From: Lactifluus volemus
Lineage: Eukaryota > Basidiomycota > Agaricomycetes > Russulales > Russulaceae
Direction of reading: 5' to 3'
Assembly (NCBI GenBank): GCA_022376515.1
Contig: WTXI01000141.1
Span: 31,954 to 95,953 of the forward strand
Length of the DNA: 64,000 bases
Shown here piece by piece: positions 1 through 10,466 of the stretch; the stretch's first letter is position 1; each line of letters opens with the position of its first letter. The position numbers and the translations under genes are program-made. The notes beneath the pieces were generated by a model. That model did no database searches. It was given only the letters and a program-made list of their open reading frames with translations, and was not told where the DNA came from.

Positions 1-3000
1 GAGAATCCTGAATCCGAACGTGGGCTCGTGCTCTTCGGCCAAGCAGGCACTGGAAAGTCCTCAATAGCACATGAAGTCGCACGCCATTTCGAGGACAAGT
101 GTCTCGGATCTTACTTCACCTTCATTAGGAAGGAAGGATCCAAAGACGAGGCATACCAACTTTTCACGACACTTGCCTGTGATCTCTCCAATAGATATCC
201 TGCGTTCAAATTCACTCTCGGGAGGATCCTTAAGGATCATCTATCGCTCCGTGGTACCCGAGACCGTCGTACTCTTTTTGAACGACTCATCCTCGAACCG
301 CTCAAGGATCTACAAATCCGTGATCCAATCCTTATCGTAATCGATGGATTGGACGAGAGTGGAGATGCGAGTGGCACCAAAGGATTACACACGTTCCTTG
401 CTGAACATCTTCTCGACCTCCCTTCAAAATTCCGTATTCTCATCACATCAAGGCCGGACGATGGAATCGAATCTGCATTCGCCGAAGCACTATCTGTCCA
501 CACCCTCTACATGGATGATGACAAACTTTCTGCGAAAACGGAGGACGATATTCTCGCGTACTTTCAGGAAGCGCTCCGTCCGGATGCTTTCAAGGACTAT
601 GGCGTGAAACTATCAAAGGCAGCGGAGGGCCTGTTTCAGTGGGCTTCTGTTGCATGCGGATTCATAAACAACCCCCCTGATAGTTTCGGCTTCAGTGAGA
701 AAAAGGTCGTACAGCGCTTGTTGGGACACTCTCGAGATCGTGATGGACAAGATCCGTTGGAACAGTTATACGAAGAAGTTCTCGAGGGATATTTCAGATC
801 GCCTGCATCACAGATGTTATTTCGATCCGTGATGGGACAAATTTTTGCCGCGATCGAACCCCTCACCACCAGTTCCCTGATTTCCCTGCGTCGATATGCA
901 CCCAAAGATGATCCCGAGGATCCTGACCCCGAAGATTCAGATCAGGTTCTCAAAATGCTCGGTCATCTTGGCTCGGTGCTGAGCAATGTCACTTCATCCG
1001 ATGGAATGCGACCGATCGTTCCTCTCCATACTTCATTCCGTGACTTTCTAGCAGATGAGAAGAGTGGGCCATTTCATGTCGACTTCGGCAAGGCGCACCG
1101 GCGGTTGGCACATTCGTGTCTTGGTTTAATGCTGGATAGCCTCAAGTTCAACATTTGTAAACTGGAGTCGTCATATCTCGCGAACAAGGATGTCCCAGAC
1201 TTGGTGTCTCGAATTTCCGATCACATTCCGTCCGCTCTGTCATATGCCTGCATTTTTTGGGACGACCATCTAGAACACGTTGCTTTCGAACAAGATCTCT
1301 TCATGAAACTTCGATTCCTGTTCGAGACAAAGTTTTTGTTCTGGCTAGAAGTGCTTAGCATGAAGAACAGCGTTGGCCTTGCTTCACCAGCAATGGCATC
1401 TCTGAAGATGTGGTTGCAGCGGAAGGTGGGTACATCCTATAATTATCAATGACATGTACTGACTATTTCGTAAAATCACAACAGCCCCAAAATGACGTGG
1501 AGAATCTCCTGGCATTGGTGAACGATGCGTTCGCATTTGTTCGGTATTTCGGGATGGCAATAGCAAGAAGCGCCCCGCATATATATATATCTACTCTGCC
1601 ATTCGCACCATCCTCTTCCCGCATTATCAAGCATTACCTTCACTTATTCCCCAAAACATTATCTTTGGATCGTGGGCAATTGTCTCATTGGCCAGCATTG
1701 GAAATGGTGATTCAAGCACATGACGAGCCCATCGCTTCCGTTGCATTCTCGCCAAATGGGCAGCGGATAGCCTCAGGCTCGGAAGACCACACGATTCGGG
1801 TGTGGGATGCCACGACGGGGGAGCTTGTAGCGGGCCCGTTTGCTAAGCACACCGATTTGGTCCGTTCTGTTGCATTTTCACCAGACGGACAGCGGATTGT
1901 CTCGGCCTCGTTGGATCACACGATTCGTGTGTGGGATGCCGCAATAGGAGATGTCGTTGCGGGACCGTTCATTGGACATAGTAATGCGGTCATATCTGTT
2001 GCGTTCTCGCCAGACGGGCAGCGCATCGCGTCTGCTTCAGCAGATCGCACGATCCGGATATGGAATGCTGCAACAGGAGAGGTTGTAGCAGGCCCGTTCA
2101 CTGGACACACCGATTGCGTCAATTCGGTTATATTCTCGCCGGACGGGAAGCGCATTGCCTCGGGATCGAATGATCGCACGATTCGCCTGTGGGATTCTGC
2201 AGTAGGAGGGATCGTAGTGGACCCATTTACTGGACACACGGAACCAGTCTACTCTGTTGCCTTTTCACCGGATGGGGAGCGCATTGCCTCGGCCTCGGAA
2301 GATCACACAATTCGTGTGTGGAATTCAGCAACGGGAGAAGTCATGGCAGGACCGTTTAGTGGACACACCGGTGTAGTCAATTCTGTTGCATTCTCACCTG
2401 ACGGGCGGCGTATCGCCTCCGCCTCGAACGATCGCACAATTCGTGTGTGGGATGCTGCAACAGGAGAGATCATTGCAGGCCCGTTCGTTGGTCACGTTGA
2501 ATCAGTGTTTTCTATTACGCTCTCACCAGACGGACAACGCATCGCCTCGGCCTCGTTCGATCGCACGATTCGTGTGTGGGATGCCACAACAAGAGAGGCC
2601 GTAGCAGGTCCGTTTATTGGACATGCTAATTCGGTCTTTTTTATTACGGTCTCGCCGGACGGGCAGCGTATCGCCTCGGCCTCAGCAGATCACACGATTT
2701 GTATTTGGGATGCCACAACAGGAGAGCTCATAGCGGGCCCGTTTACTGGACACACCAATTGGGTTCCTGGAGTTTCATTCTCGCCAGACGGGCAGCGAAT
2801 CGCTTCGGCCTCGTACGATTGCACGATTCGTGTGTGGGATACAGCAACTGGAGAGGTCGTGGTGGAACCGTTTACAGGGCACAATGATTGGGTCAAGTCG
2901 GTTGAATTCTCACCGAATGGGCAGCGCATCGCTTCGAGCTCGCTCGATCGCACGATTCGAGTGTGGGATGCTGCAACGGGAAAGGTCGTAGCGGGCCCTT

Positions 3001-3764
3001 TTACTGGACACACCGATGGCGTCTTGTTTGCTATATTCTCACCAGATGGGCGACGCATCGCCTCGGCCTCGGACGATCTCACAATTCGTGTGTGGGATGC
3101 AGAAACAGGAGAGTTTATAGTAGGGCCGTTTATCGGGCACAGAGATAAGGTCTATTCTGTTGCGTTCTCACCGAACGGGGAGTGCATTGCTTCAGCCTCA
3201 TACGATCGCACGATTCGCGTGTGGGATGCCGCAACAGGAGCGCTTGTAGCCGGGCCATATACTGGACATACGAGTGGGATCAACTCTGTTGCATTCTCAC
3301 CAGATGGGCAGTACATTGCCTCCGGCTCTGAAGATCGTACGATTCGCGTGTGGGATGCAACAACAGGAGATATCGTGGCGGGCCCATTTACTGGACACAC
3401 CGATTCAGTCGATTCTGTTGCATTCTTGCCGGATGGACAACGGATCGCCTCGGCCTCAACAGATTGCACGATACGCATGTCGCATGTCGGAACCCTGTGC
3501 ACCGCTTCGACCTCGCGAAGTCGCGCGATTCATCCGGAGAAGCGCAGAACGGAAGACATTGACAAGTTCCCGGTTAATAATGATGGTTGGGTGTGTGGGG
3601 AGAATGGAGAGCTTCTTTTATGGATTCCACAGATTCACCGGCCATATTTCAATAGGTCTAACACTGTCTGGATTGCAGGCAGACATTATACCCAGCTTGA
3701 TATCTCAAACTTTGTACATGGATCGAATTGGGCTACAGTACATGTTCCTAGTTCATCTAGCTAG
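1..3764 (+). CDS. NLR1: NACHT-WD40 STAND protein, 5' end outside window
   Basis: This is a partial member of the array. The NACHT part is open from base 1 and shows Walker A (GQAGTGKSS, near base 37), Walker B with the acidic patch (LIVIDGLDES, near 330) and a sensor-like ILITSRPDD (near 435). The frame then appears to stop at 1452, but a 59-nt intron (1426-1484, donor GTGGGT, branch-like CTGAC, acceptor CAG) joins it in phase 0 to the WD40 exon 1485-3764. That exon encodes fourteen WD40 repeats of 43 residues and a tail of about 90 residues. No lesion is visible in the part present. The last repeat has W to S in the WD position (IRMSHVG). The NACHT sequence is closest to NLR5. The protein is probably a cytosolic signal-transducing NTPase of the NWD type; the ligand is unknown. 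Confidence 0.85.
1717..3490 (+). repeat. WD40 repeat block of NLR1 (129-bp period, 14 units)
   Basis: The DNA repeats every 129 bp (43 codons) for about 1.77 kb with consensus GHTxxVxSVAFSPDG then RIASASxDxTIRVWDA. Framework residues are almost invariant, while the residues shown as x differ from unit to unit. Equivalent blocks lie at about 14,065-15,838 (NLR2), 24,716-26,480 (NLR3), 35,277-37,050 (NLR4) and 46,489-48,262 (NLR5). Unit 11 in NLR3 lacks three residues. The period and coding frame exclude a non-coding satellite. Confidence 0.9.
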
Positions 3765-3983
3765 AGTCCGTACACTATTGGATGTATGCCATCCCAAAAT
3801 TCACCTGCAGAGATAGCACCAGTGAATCTATGATTATAATTCATCAGGGGTGTGTCGAAATCTTTTGAGTATTGGGAAGATGTTCGTGTTATCGTTCTTC
3901 GGCAATATCAGCCACACACGTGACCCAAACTGGTTGGGCCGAAGGCGGCACGGACAAGTCTGCTGGCCACCAGATTGTCCCAC
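3765..3983. other. 3' flank of NLR1
   Basis: This sequence follows the NLR stop and recurs after every other NLR. It carries a degenerate form of the CACGTG palindrome near 3915. Just after 3980 about 290 bp found in the other units (the RhoGEF 3' flank and last codons) are missing, so the RhoGEF fragment begins abruptly. No gene is seen here. Confidence 0.6.
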
Positions 3984-5150
3984 CTCTCAGGGAGGAAGAG
4001 TGGTACAGTCGGGATCAACTCGAAGGTGTGCTATACTGTACCACGCGCAGGTCCGCCTGAACCAGGGCGCCCTTGTGGTACCTCTTCTGCGCGCATGACA
4101 CCATATACCCGCGCCTCTTGTCATGGTGCCTCTTCCCAACTTCCATTGGGACCCGGCGCAGGGAGTGGTAATGGCCGTCCCAAATGCATCGCAGGTCATG
4201 GCCTGGAATAATCTGGCACAGTCATCCAGTTTCAACATGTCGCACTTCGATGAAGCGCGAGTCGAAGATCAGGATGTATGGAGGGTGCCATGCGACGTGC
4301 TCTGCGGAACCCTCCCACTCGATCGTACCCTTCGTGCGACTTGGGTCCCCATGTCAATTCACATACAACCCGAATTCTGCGAAGAAAGATGAGCATCAAG
4401 AGAGGAAGCGAAAGTACATGAAGAATTACCATCGTAGCACAGCAGGAACTCGTTCTCGCTAGACCGGAACATACCCATTGGACGACATGACTCGCATCGT
4501 TTAGCGAGCTTCTCGTGACGAGGATCGTCACGTTATGGAATAGTTACGCTCTTGAAACTGCAGATAACGGATCAGACATGAAACGCATAAATGAGGTACG
4601 AAGAGAGAAAGACTGACTCGGAGAGATCCATGATCTTAAAGCCCTTTGTGCAGGGATGGCGATCCTCGCTTTCAAGAAGATGAGGTCATACGATTCTGAC
4701 GGGAGGAAGAAGTCCTGTCAAGTGGTGTCAGCAGTGGGGTTCGTTCCCGGAGGTCGGAGTACGTATACGTACTCGGTAGACTCGGAATCACTCTGAGCGA
4801 GGTTGTCGCCAGCCAAGTCGGGAGCTGAGAGATACGGGAGCTTTTGTTCTCTCGTTGATCTTGCCAACAACGGGCTCGAGTACGCGGAAAACACTATCAA
4901 GCTAACCGCCACGTGAGATCGACTGAGGACCCCTTTCTTCTTCATGTAAATGACAAGGGTGCGTCCTCCAAGACTCCCAACGCTGAAAAAGTGTGAACCA
5001 TTGAGCTTCTGTGGCGATATGTTTGCACTATTTGGAGATGAAGGTACGAGTGCCTCAAATATGGTATGCAAAGAGCCACTGAAAAAAAAAAATGTAACAA
5101 ATAAAACTCCGAGGTAAGTTAGGTAAAACAGAAAAAGGGTCCTTTCCCCT
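3984..5150 (-). pseudogene. RhoGEF 3' fragment (CNH domain only), spacer A
   Basis: Read on the minus strand this matches about 49,033-50,246 of the intact RhoGEF, that is, most of the citron-homology (CNH) domain. Recognisable stretches are the VRHVETG-like region near its left end and LVIYMKKKG-type coding near 4,950. It lacks the last codons of the parent, and upstream it has no PH, DH or DEP coding, so it cannot make an exchange factor. Similarity to RhoGEF stops near 5150 inside a C/T-rich stretch, where it meets SDA1-derived sequence. Introns of the parent are retained, so this is a genomic duplication and not a retrocopy. Confidence 0.8.
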
Positions 5151-6772
5151 TTTGGTTCCTTTAGCGCCCGTTCGCCTGCTTCATTTGACGCAATATACAG
5201 TAGGGACGATGCCAAATCTGTCGCGATTGTCGCATTGGGATGCTTTCACCATATCATCAAAGCCCAAGTCTGAGGATAGTAAGGACGACAGTGACGTCAA
5301 CATTATGTTCCAGTTTGCTGACAAGGTCTCACCTCACTTGGACTCTCGAAGAGCGTCAACGTCAAATGGCTCGAGCATAAACGTGAAGTAAAGAAAAAGA
5401 CGCGCAGCGGTAAAAAGAAGATGCGGAAAGTATTAAAACGGTGAGCAAAAGTTCGTCTAAGGCTAGTACTTCTGATTATTTGTGATCTGCTGAGACTCGT
5501 TCACAGCAACAAAGACGCGGGAAATCCCCTCAATTTTCCTGCCATCCAACTACTGCACGATCCACAAACGTTTGGCGAAAGGCTCTACGATCTGTTGCAG
5601 AAATATGATGCTCGCTTTTCGCTCGATCACAAAATTCTCATCATGCAGCTCCTGAGTCGCGTCACCTCATCGCACTTGCTGACCATCCTTGGTTTTTATA
5701 AATACAATTTCAAGTATCTCACGCACCACCAGCTACGTGCCCCGGCTATTCTCGCTTCACTTGCCCAGTCCCCGCATGACCTTACGCCCACTGACGCTCT
5801 CATTCCTCCGGTTCGTAAATTATCTCATCAATTTGTGCATCCCGGAGTTGGCTCGGAGGTTGCCACGGGTCTGAACGCGATCGCCTACCGGAAGAGCAGG
5901 GATAAACGCGTGGTGGGTGCTGCACGGGGTCTACTGCAGCTGTACTCTGAGGTCAACCCTAGCATGCTAAAACGTCGGGAGCGGGGAAAGATGGCAAGTA
6001 TGGGGATGGCCCAAAGCAGACAGCCTACTCCGTTTGGATATGTCGAAATTCCCGCCATGGACATTTGAAGGCCTTACGGTACGTATTTCTCCTACTTCGT
6101 CTTGAATAACGGTGGACTATATTACTCTGTAGCTCCTCGAGGATAATCTCAAGACGGTACATGGGGAACACGACGAGTAAATCCCGACTTGCAGACAACG
6201 ACAGCTCATCACCTGTCGAAGTGAACCGGACCTCGGCATTAGCAACAACGAAGGTACTATTATGCGCAATCTCTACACGTTCATGATTTGATATATGTTT
6301 CTACACTGGTAGATCCTTACACCAGCTGATTTCGCATTGATTTCCGACTTGCGAATACAGGCAGCCACGCAAGCGGTCGGATACGGGGGTGGTCCTGCTG
6401 CGAAACACAAACTGGTTTCTCTCTGCCGTTAAAAAGGCTGCTTGGTCCTGCGCGGACGATACATCAGCCTTGGTCGTCTCTGAGAGTAATATTCTCGGCC
6501 CGCGCAAGAAGGCCAAGGCTGACTACGAGGATCGGATCGGATCGGATCGATAGCGCGAGGTCGTGAGGGTAAAGAAAAGTTTGGTTTCGCTGAAAGGAAA
6601 GCAGAAGGAGACTGCGAGCAGCTCGACGAATCGCGAGAAGGCGCGCAACAGGCTAATAATGATGATCTTGCCAGTGGGTAGTAAAGGGGTCAGAGGGAAG
6701 AAACAGTAGTTGAAGGAGAAGTAGAAGCGGTTGCGCGCGCACGTTGAGAGGCAAAAGAAGGGTCACCATTAG
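5151..6772 (+). pseudogene. SDA1: SDA1 fragment, C-terminal two thirds, spacer A
   Basis: SDA1 is a conserved nuclear protein needed for 60S ribosomal subunit maturation and export. The clearest coding is 5,595-6,068 (KYDARFSLDHKILIMQLLSR, then YLTHHQLRAPAILASLAQS, then GLLQLYSEVNPSMLKRRERG). It is preceded by a piece like the SDA1 acidic linker (5,240-5,400) and followed by C-terminal pieces including the ADFALISDLRIQAATQAV and RAHVERQKKGHH-stop regions (stop 6,770-6,772). Between GLNAI and YRKSRDK about twenty residues expected from the family are missing. Frame breaks occur at several places and the N-terminal third is absent. An intron beginning GTACGT near 6,079 is retained. It is a broken copy; a functional SDA1 is not in this window. 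Confidence 0.8.
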
Positions 6773-6859
6773 CTAGATGAGGATGTCACAGTATCTCACT
6801 GTGCTACCATGGCATGGGGTGTTCGCTATCGTTCTTCGGTTTATTACGAGCAATATCTG

Positions 6860-6869
6860 TCACGTGACA
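6860..6869. promoter_or_regulatory. GTCACGTGAC palindrome, spacer A
   Basis: A perfect 10-bp palindrome with a CACGTG core, the type bound by bHLH factors such as Cbf1. It lies in the flank that elsewhere separates the NLR 3' end from the RhoGEF 3' end. Function is unproven. Confidence 0.4.
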
Positions 6870-7230
6870 CAGAAGGTAGAGCCGGAGAGAGCTGTCAGTC
6901 ACTAGTAGATAGCTGAAGGTAGGAGAACGACCTGGGGCATCATTGTTTCCTACCAGATTGTCACAGTGACGGTTTGCGCATGCAATATCAACACGGACTT
7001 CTTGATGGGGTCAATTTACCCCAGTTTGATTTCGTCTACAATCCAGCCTGAGGCACAGACGCTGATACTTTCTTGGCATACATATATGAACGGAAGAGCC
7101 GCGAATCAAGTTTACATCATAATGACAGAAAATACGAGTTCGTTGAAGGGTGGAGGGGGTAGGGGGAGAAGGATAAAAGCAGGGAGTGGGTATGTATGGC
7201 AGGCGCTTGTCAGTCTGTTCGGTTCGTGAT

Positions 7231-7507
7231 TCATGGTGAGCCATTCAGGGTAGGGAACGAACGACGAGTGGTGTTTTCGCATGTCAGACTCTCATGGAGA
7301 AAGAGCGGTACTGTCGGGATCAACTCGAAGATGCTGTCCCACACACCTTCGTTCAGGTCCGCCTGAACCGACTGGCATGACGCTGTGCACACGCGCCTCT
7401 TGCGATGGTGCCTCTTCCCCTGGAATAAAATGGTAAACTCGTCCAGTTTCAACATGTCGCACTGGGATAAAAGCGCAAGTCAAAGGTGAGGATATATGGA
7501 GGGTACT
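7231..7507 (-). pseudogene. RhoGEF C-terminal tail fragment, spacer A
   Basis: This is a second, shorter RhoGEF piece in the same spacer. On the minus strand it ends with the same TGA (7,231-7,233) and LNGSP terminus as the intact gene and includes a VRHVETGRV-like segment near 7,470. About 110 bp present in the parent between that segment and the C-terminus are deleted and the frame is broken. The 3' flank (6,780-7,230), including a CACGTG palindrome, is carried along. The same fragment recurs at 40,804-41,082. Confidence 0.7.
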
Positions 7508-8496
7508 ATGATTCCATCCTACCTTCCTACTAGCGGTGCAGCCACAGTGCCCAAGGACGTGAACACCCTCTCTCGCAGATTGTCATTTCCCAGGCCATCT
7601 CATACTTATCTGGTCTAATGAGTTCTTTCCCCCCCGTGCGAGAGGCCTTGTGGAGAACCTGCCAAGCTCTTCAGGATTCATAAATCCCTAGGCGTGAGTG
7701 CTAGGCTTGACCAGTTGAAACACGTCCTTAGCAACTACGACCGAGGAAACAGTATGACGTTTGCCCAGCCGTCGAAAGGGGTTGATGGCTGCCTGGTTCG
7801 AGAGGCGACATAAAAGCAAAAGCGATACTTTAGGGCGGAGGAGTTGTGCGTTGCGCACCACAACCAACTCAGCGCACGACGAAAATACCGGGCTATCTAC
7901 ATACTTGATGACTTCCATCAAGCGCACGACGTCGAATCCTTTCGGAAGAATATCTCGGCAGATTGATGGAAACCGGCTGAGTGCTAAAAGTCCTAGCGAC
8001 TCCCAGGTAGCGGCATTATGTGACGCGACGCTGATACTCCGGGGGGTGTCCGGATGGGACCAGTCTTGATCCGGAGAACAAAAAAATCTGTTCCCACCTT
8101 GAAAATGGCTTCAGATGAGCTTGATCATGTTCTGAAGCCAGTGTGGCAGAGTGATAGCATGCACGGATGCACGGCGATTTGGATCTTTCAAGTTGGCGTT
8201 GGTTCGCTTAGTCATTACTCGAACCTCGCCCTTGCCCATCCTCGCCCTCGGTTTGCCTCAATGCAACCTCACAGCCTCAGTACCGTCAACATGGTCATGG
8301 GAATCACCTCCTCCAAGATCTGGAGGCACGAGTAGGGAATGTCCAAGAAGCCTGGGATCGCCCACCTGATGCCCACGCCTGTCCCCATCCCCATCTCACC
8401 CCCGCCTATGCCCGCCTGCCCTGACTTATTCGTTTATCCGTGTCTACATTTATGTCCACCCCTGCTGTTGACACCCGCCTTTCCCAACTTGTCCAC
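7508..8496. other. Spacer A: unrecognised coding-like remnant and C-rich tract
   Basis: Positions 7,590-7,980 have a near-copy at 41,160-41,560. The minus strand is open over 7,688-7,927 and the plus strand reads fragments such as LDQLKHVLSNYDRGNSMTF, but neither gives a family I recognise. At 7,976-7,981 the six bases GCTGAG begin the block shared with all spacers. About 8,340-8,490 is a C-rich low-complexity tract also seen near 19,510, 30,210 and 41,950. I see no intact gene. Confidence 0.5.
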
Positions 8497-9401
8497 TGTA
8501 AGGTGGACCTTACCTGCACCTTTGAATTCGCCGATTTCACACCCAAACTCGTCCTCGTGCCTGCCCTAAACATCGACCCGATTCGGACGTTTCGATTCCG
8601 TCAACCCGCCGCTGCGCCTCTCCGCAAAATCAACATCACTGCGATCACTGACTCCGACGTGTTCTCAGCTGAAGACACCCGTCAGACAGCCTTTCAAAGT
8701 GTATGGACTTGTACTTATTGAGTATCTCCTGCTGTTGGGACCTTCACATCAGTCTTTGGCAGTGCTTACTTTTAGTTTATTTGGACCCTTTTAGCCTCTT
8801 GTTCAGAACCTTTCTATCATGACCGGTGCTACGAGACGCCGCTTATCAGCATGCTACTACTCTCCCACCGCCTCTTACCCCTTTTTACGGACCATCGAGT
8901 GACGTCGCGCGCAAGGGCAAGCCATTTGGAGCGTTGCCGGTGCAGCGCCTCCTCGGCTCAACCCTTACATTCCCCTTTCTCTTCGACTATCATTCATTTC
9001 ACCCTACTTTAGCATGTCCTATGGGGCAGTGTTGTCTAGCACTGTCCTCAAAAGACTTTTCCCCTTTTTCATTGAGCTACTTACAAGAAAAACGTATATA
9101 AAGGCCTTGCCCATTGGCCTAGAAGGGCATCCAATACACCTCTTTCTCTTCGGATCACTAAGTTTGTCTCGAAAACTTGTCTCGTTTACTCTCTCGTCAC
9201 ATCTCATCACCGTCTCGTCTCTCGTTCTCGTCTGCTCCGATCGTTACCGCGCCGACTTCGACTACGCGTTCGAATACCAAACGCGTCCGACACACGTTCC
9301 TTCCCGATTCGAAAACCATTCCCGCGCATGTCTCTCCGACCGCTCGTCGACTCCCCTTTTTGCTTTCCTCGGACTCGCCCGTACTCGTCAGAGTACGTTC
9401 A
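8497..9401 (+). mobile_element. Probable solo LTR (905 bp) with 4-bp target duplication
   Basis: The segment begins TG and ends CA and is flanked on both sides by CCAC (8,493-8,496 and 9,402-9,405). The corresponding place in the other three spacers (near 19,660, 30,350 and 42,090) is uninterrupted, so this is a clean insertion after the spacers duplicated. A TATA-like TATATAAAGG lies at 9,095-9,104, as expected for an LTR promoter. No gag, pol or second LTR is present. ORFs inside it match nothing I know and are not called. The 4-bp duplication is one base short of the usual five, which lowers certainty about the class. Confidence 0.6.
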
Positions 9402-9405
9402 CCAC

Positions 9406-10466
9406 CCCTGCCCGCCTGCTAACACCTGCCTGCCAGCACCCGTCCATGCTCTGACAATGACATAATCCAGCCATTGGAGCGTGCAAACTCGTATCACATT
9501 CAAGAGTCACCACTAGCAGTCGTATCTCACATCAAACACGGCGCTGGCGGCACACAGACACCATCACGAACTCGGAACGGTTCCGACCAATGCTCGCTTA
9601 CGGAGCTCGAGCCTCACGCCACTCGCAAGACGTTAGGAACAAGGAATGCAACAACTCCACGAGGTCAGCGATGATGGGTCGGGGACGGAGGAAGAAAGGA
9701 AGAAAAGGGGCGAGGATAGTATGAAACGGAAAACGCGGCGTTTGAAAGGTAGCAGTCACGCAGACCTCGAAAACGAGCTAATCGAAGAACTTAGGAATGT
9801 CGGTCCGAGAGCGAACTGGGTGAGAGCGGACAAGACAGGTTTGGGTAAATAGGGAGTATTTCGAAAGAAGTTTATGGAATACCAGACGTGGGGCAGATCC
9901 ACCCAAGAAGCATAATTCCAGTTTAAGGAATGTCAACACTAGAAATGGCACCTACATAATAGAAGTGTTGCACATCGCCGAAGAGGACGGCATTTCCTTG
10001 TCTTAGTAGTACAGTAGCCTGAGGGGGTCCCCTATCTCCCCTTAAGACAGATTGCCTCTAGGCGCAATATATATCATAGTATAGTATTCCGGTACAGTAT
10101 CCAACAACCAGAGCGCATGGCCCTTAGAAAGCAACTCGACTCGTGCCCAAGGGCCTGCGAAACAAGGGGATCTCGCCATACCTCTCGAGCAAGAAGCATC
10201 TAGCGCGCGTCTGTCTTGCGGACGGGGGAGAATGCACCATGCTCGTCCCACTGTACTGTTGAGAGACGCAAGAAGTGGACAGTCTCAGGATGATCGACAC
10301 CTGAAGTCGGTGGTTTTCATGATTGAAGCGCACGATAGTGAGATACGCTCACTTTGTCTGTGTCAAGCTCGATGGAGGATCGCCGGGCCGAACGTGTCAA
10401 CCTGTGTTCCTAAACCTTGTGAATGCGGGCGGCACCTTGTTGCCTCAACCTCTCACCTCGACTACA
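9406..10466. other. Upstream region of NLR2 (shared by all units)
   Basis: This sequence is shared with the regions before NLR3, NLR4 and NLR5. Around 9,470-9,860 several short frames are open (for example PLERANSYHIQ and EELRNVG-type pieces), which suggests a decayed gene I cannot name. An AT-rich TATATATA-like stretch lies at 10,067-10,074 after a GCCTCTAGGCGC motif also kept in the other units; it may belong to the NLR promoter. No intact gene is seen. Confidence 0.5.

Noticed and set aside
2690..3082. Long minus-strand ORFs across all WD40 exons, with the repeated theme CPVNGPATTSPVAASHTRIV
   Set aside because: They have the same 129-bp period as the WD40 repeats on the plus strand and exist only because the repeat has no stops in that antisense frame. 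Plus-strand WD40 coding explains them fully.
1717..3490. CRISPR-like or satellite array
   Set aside because: The period is 129 bp and the whole unit is coding with codon-level constraint. There are no short identical repeats with unique spacers, and the organism is a eukaryote.
1449..3764. WD40 ORF as an independent gene with its own start codon
   Set aside because: The ATG lies inside a well-formed intron conserved in all five copies, and the phase-0 junction gives the expected NACHT-WD40 fusion.
8826..9454. Short plus-strand ORFs inside the LTR-like element
   Set aside because: They overlap each other in different frames, match nothing recognisable and lie in a segment better explained as a non-coding LTR.
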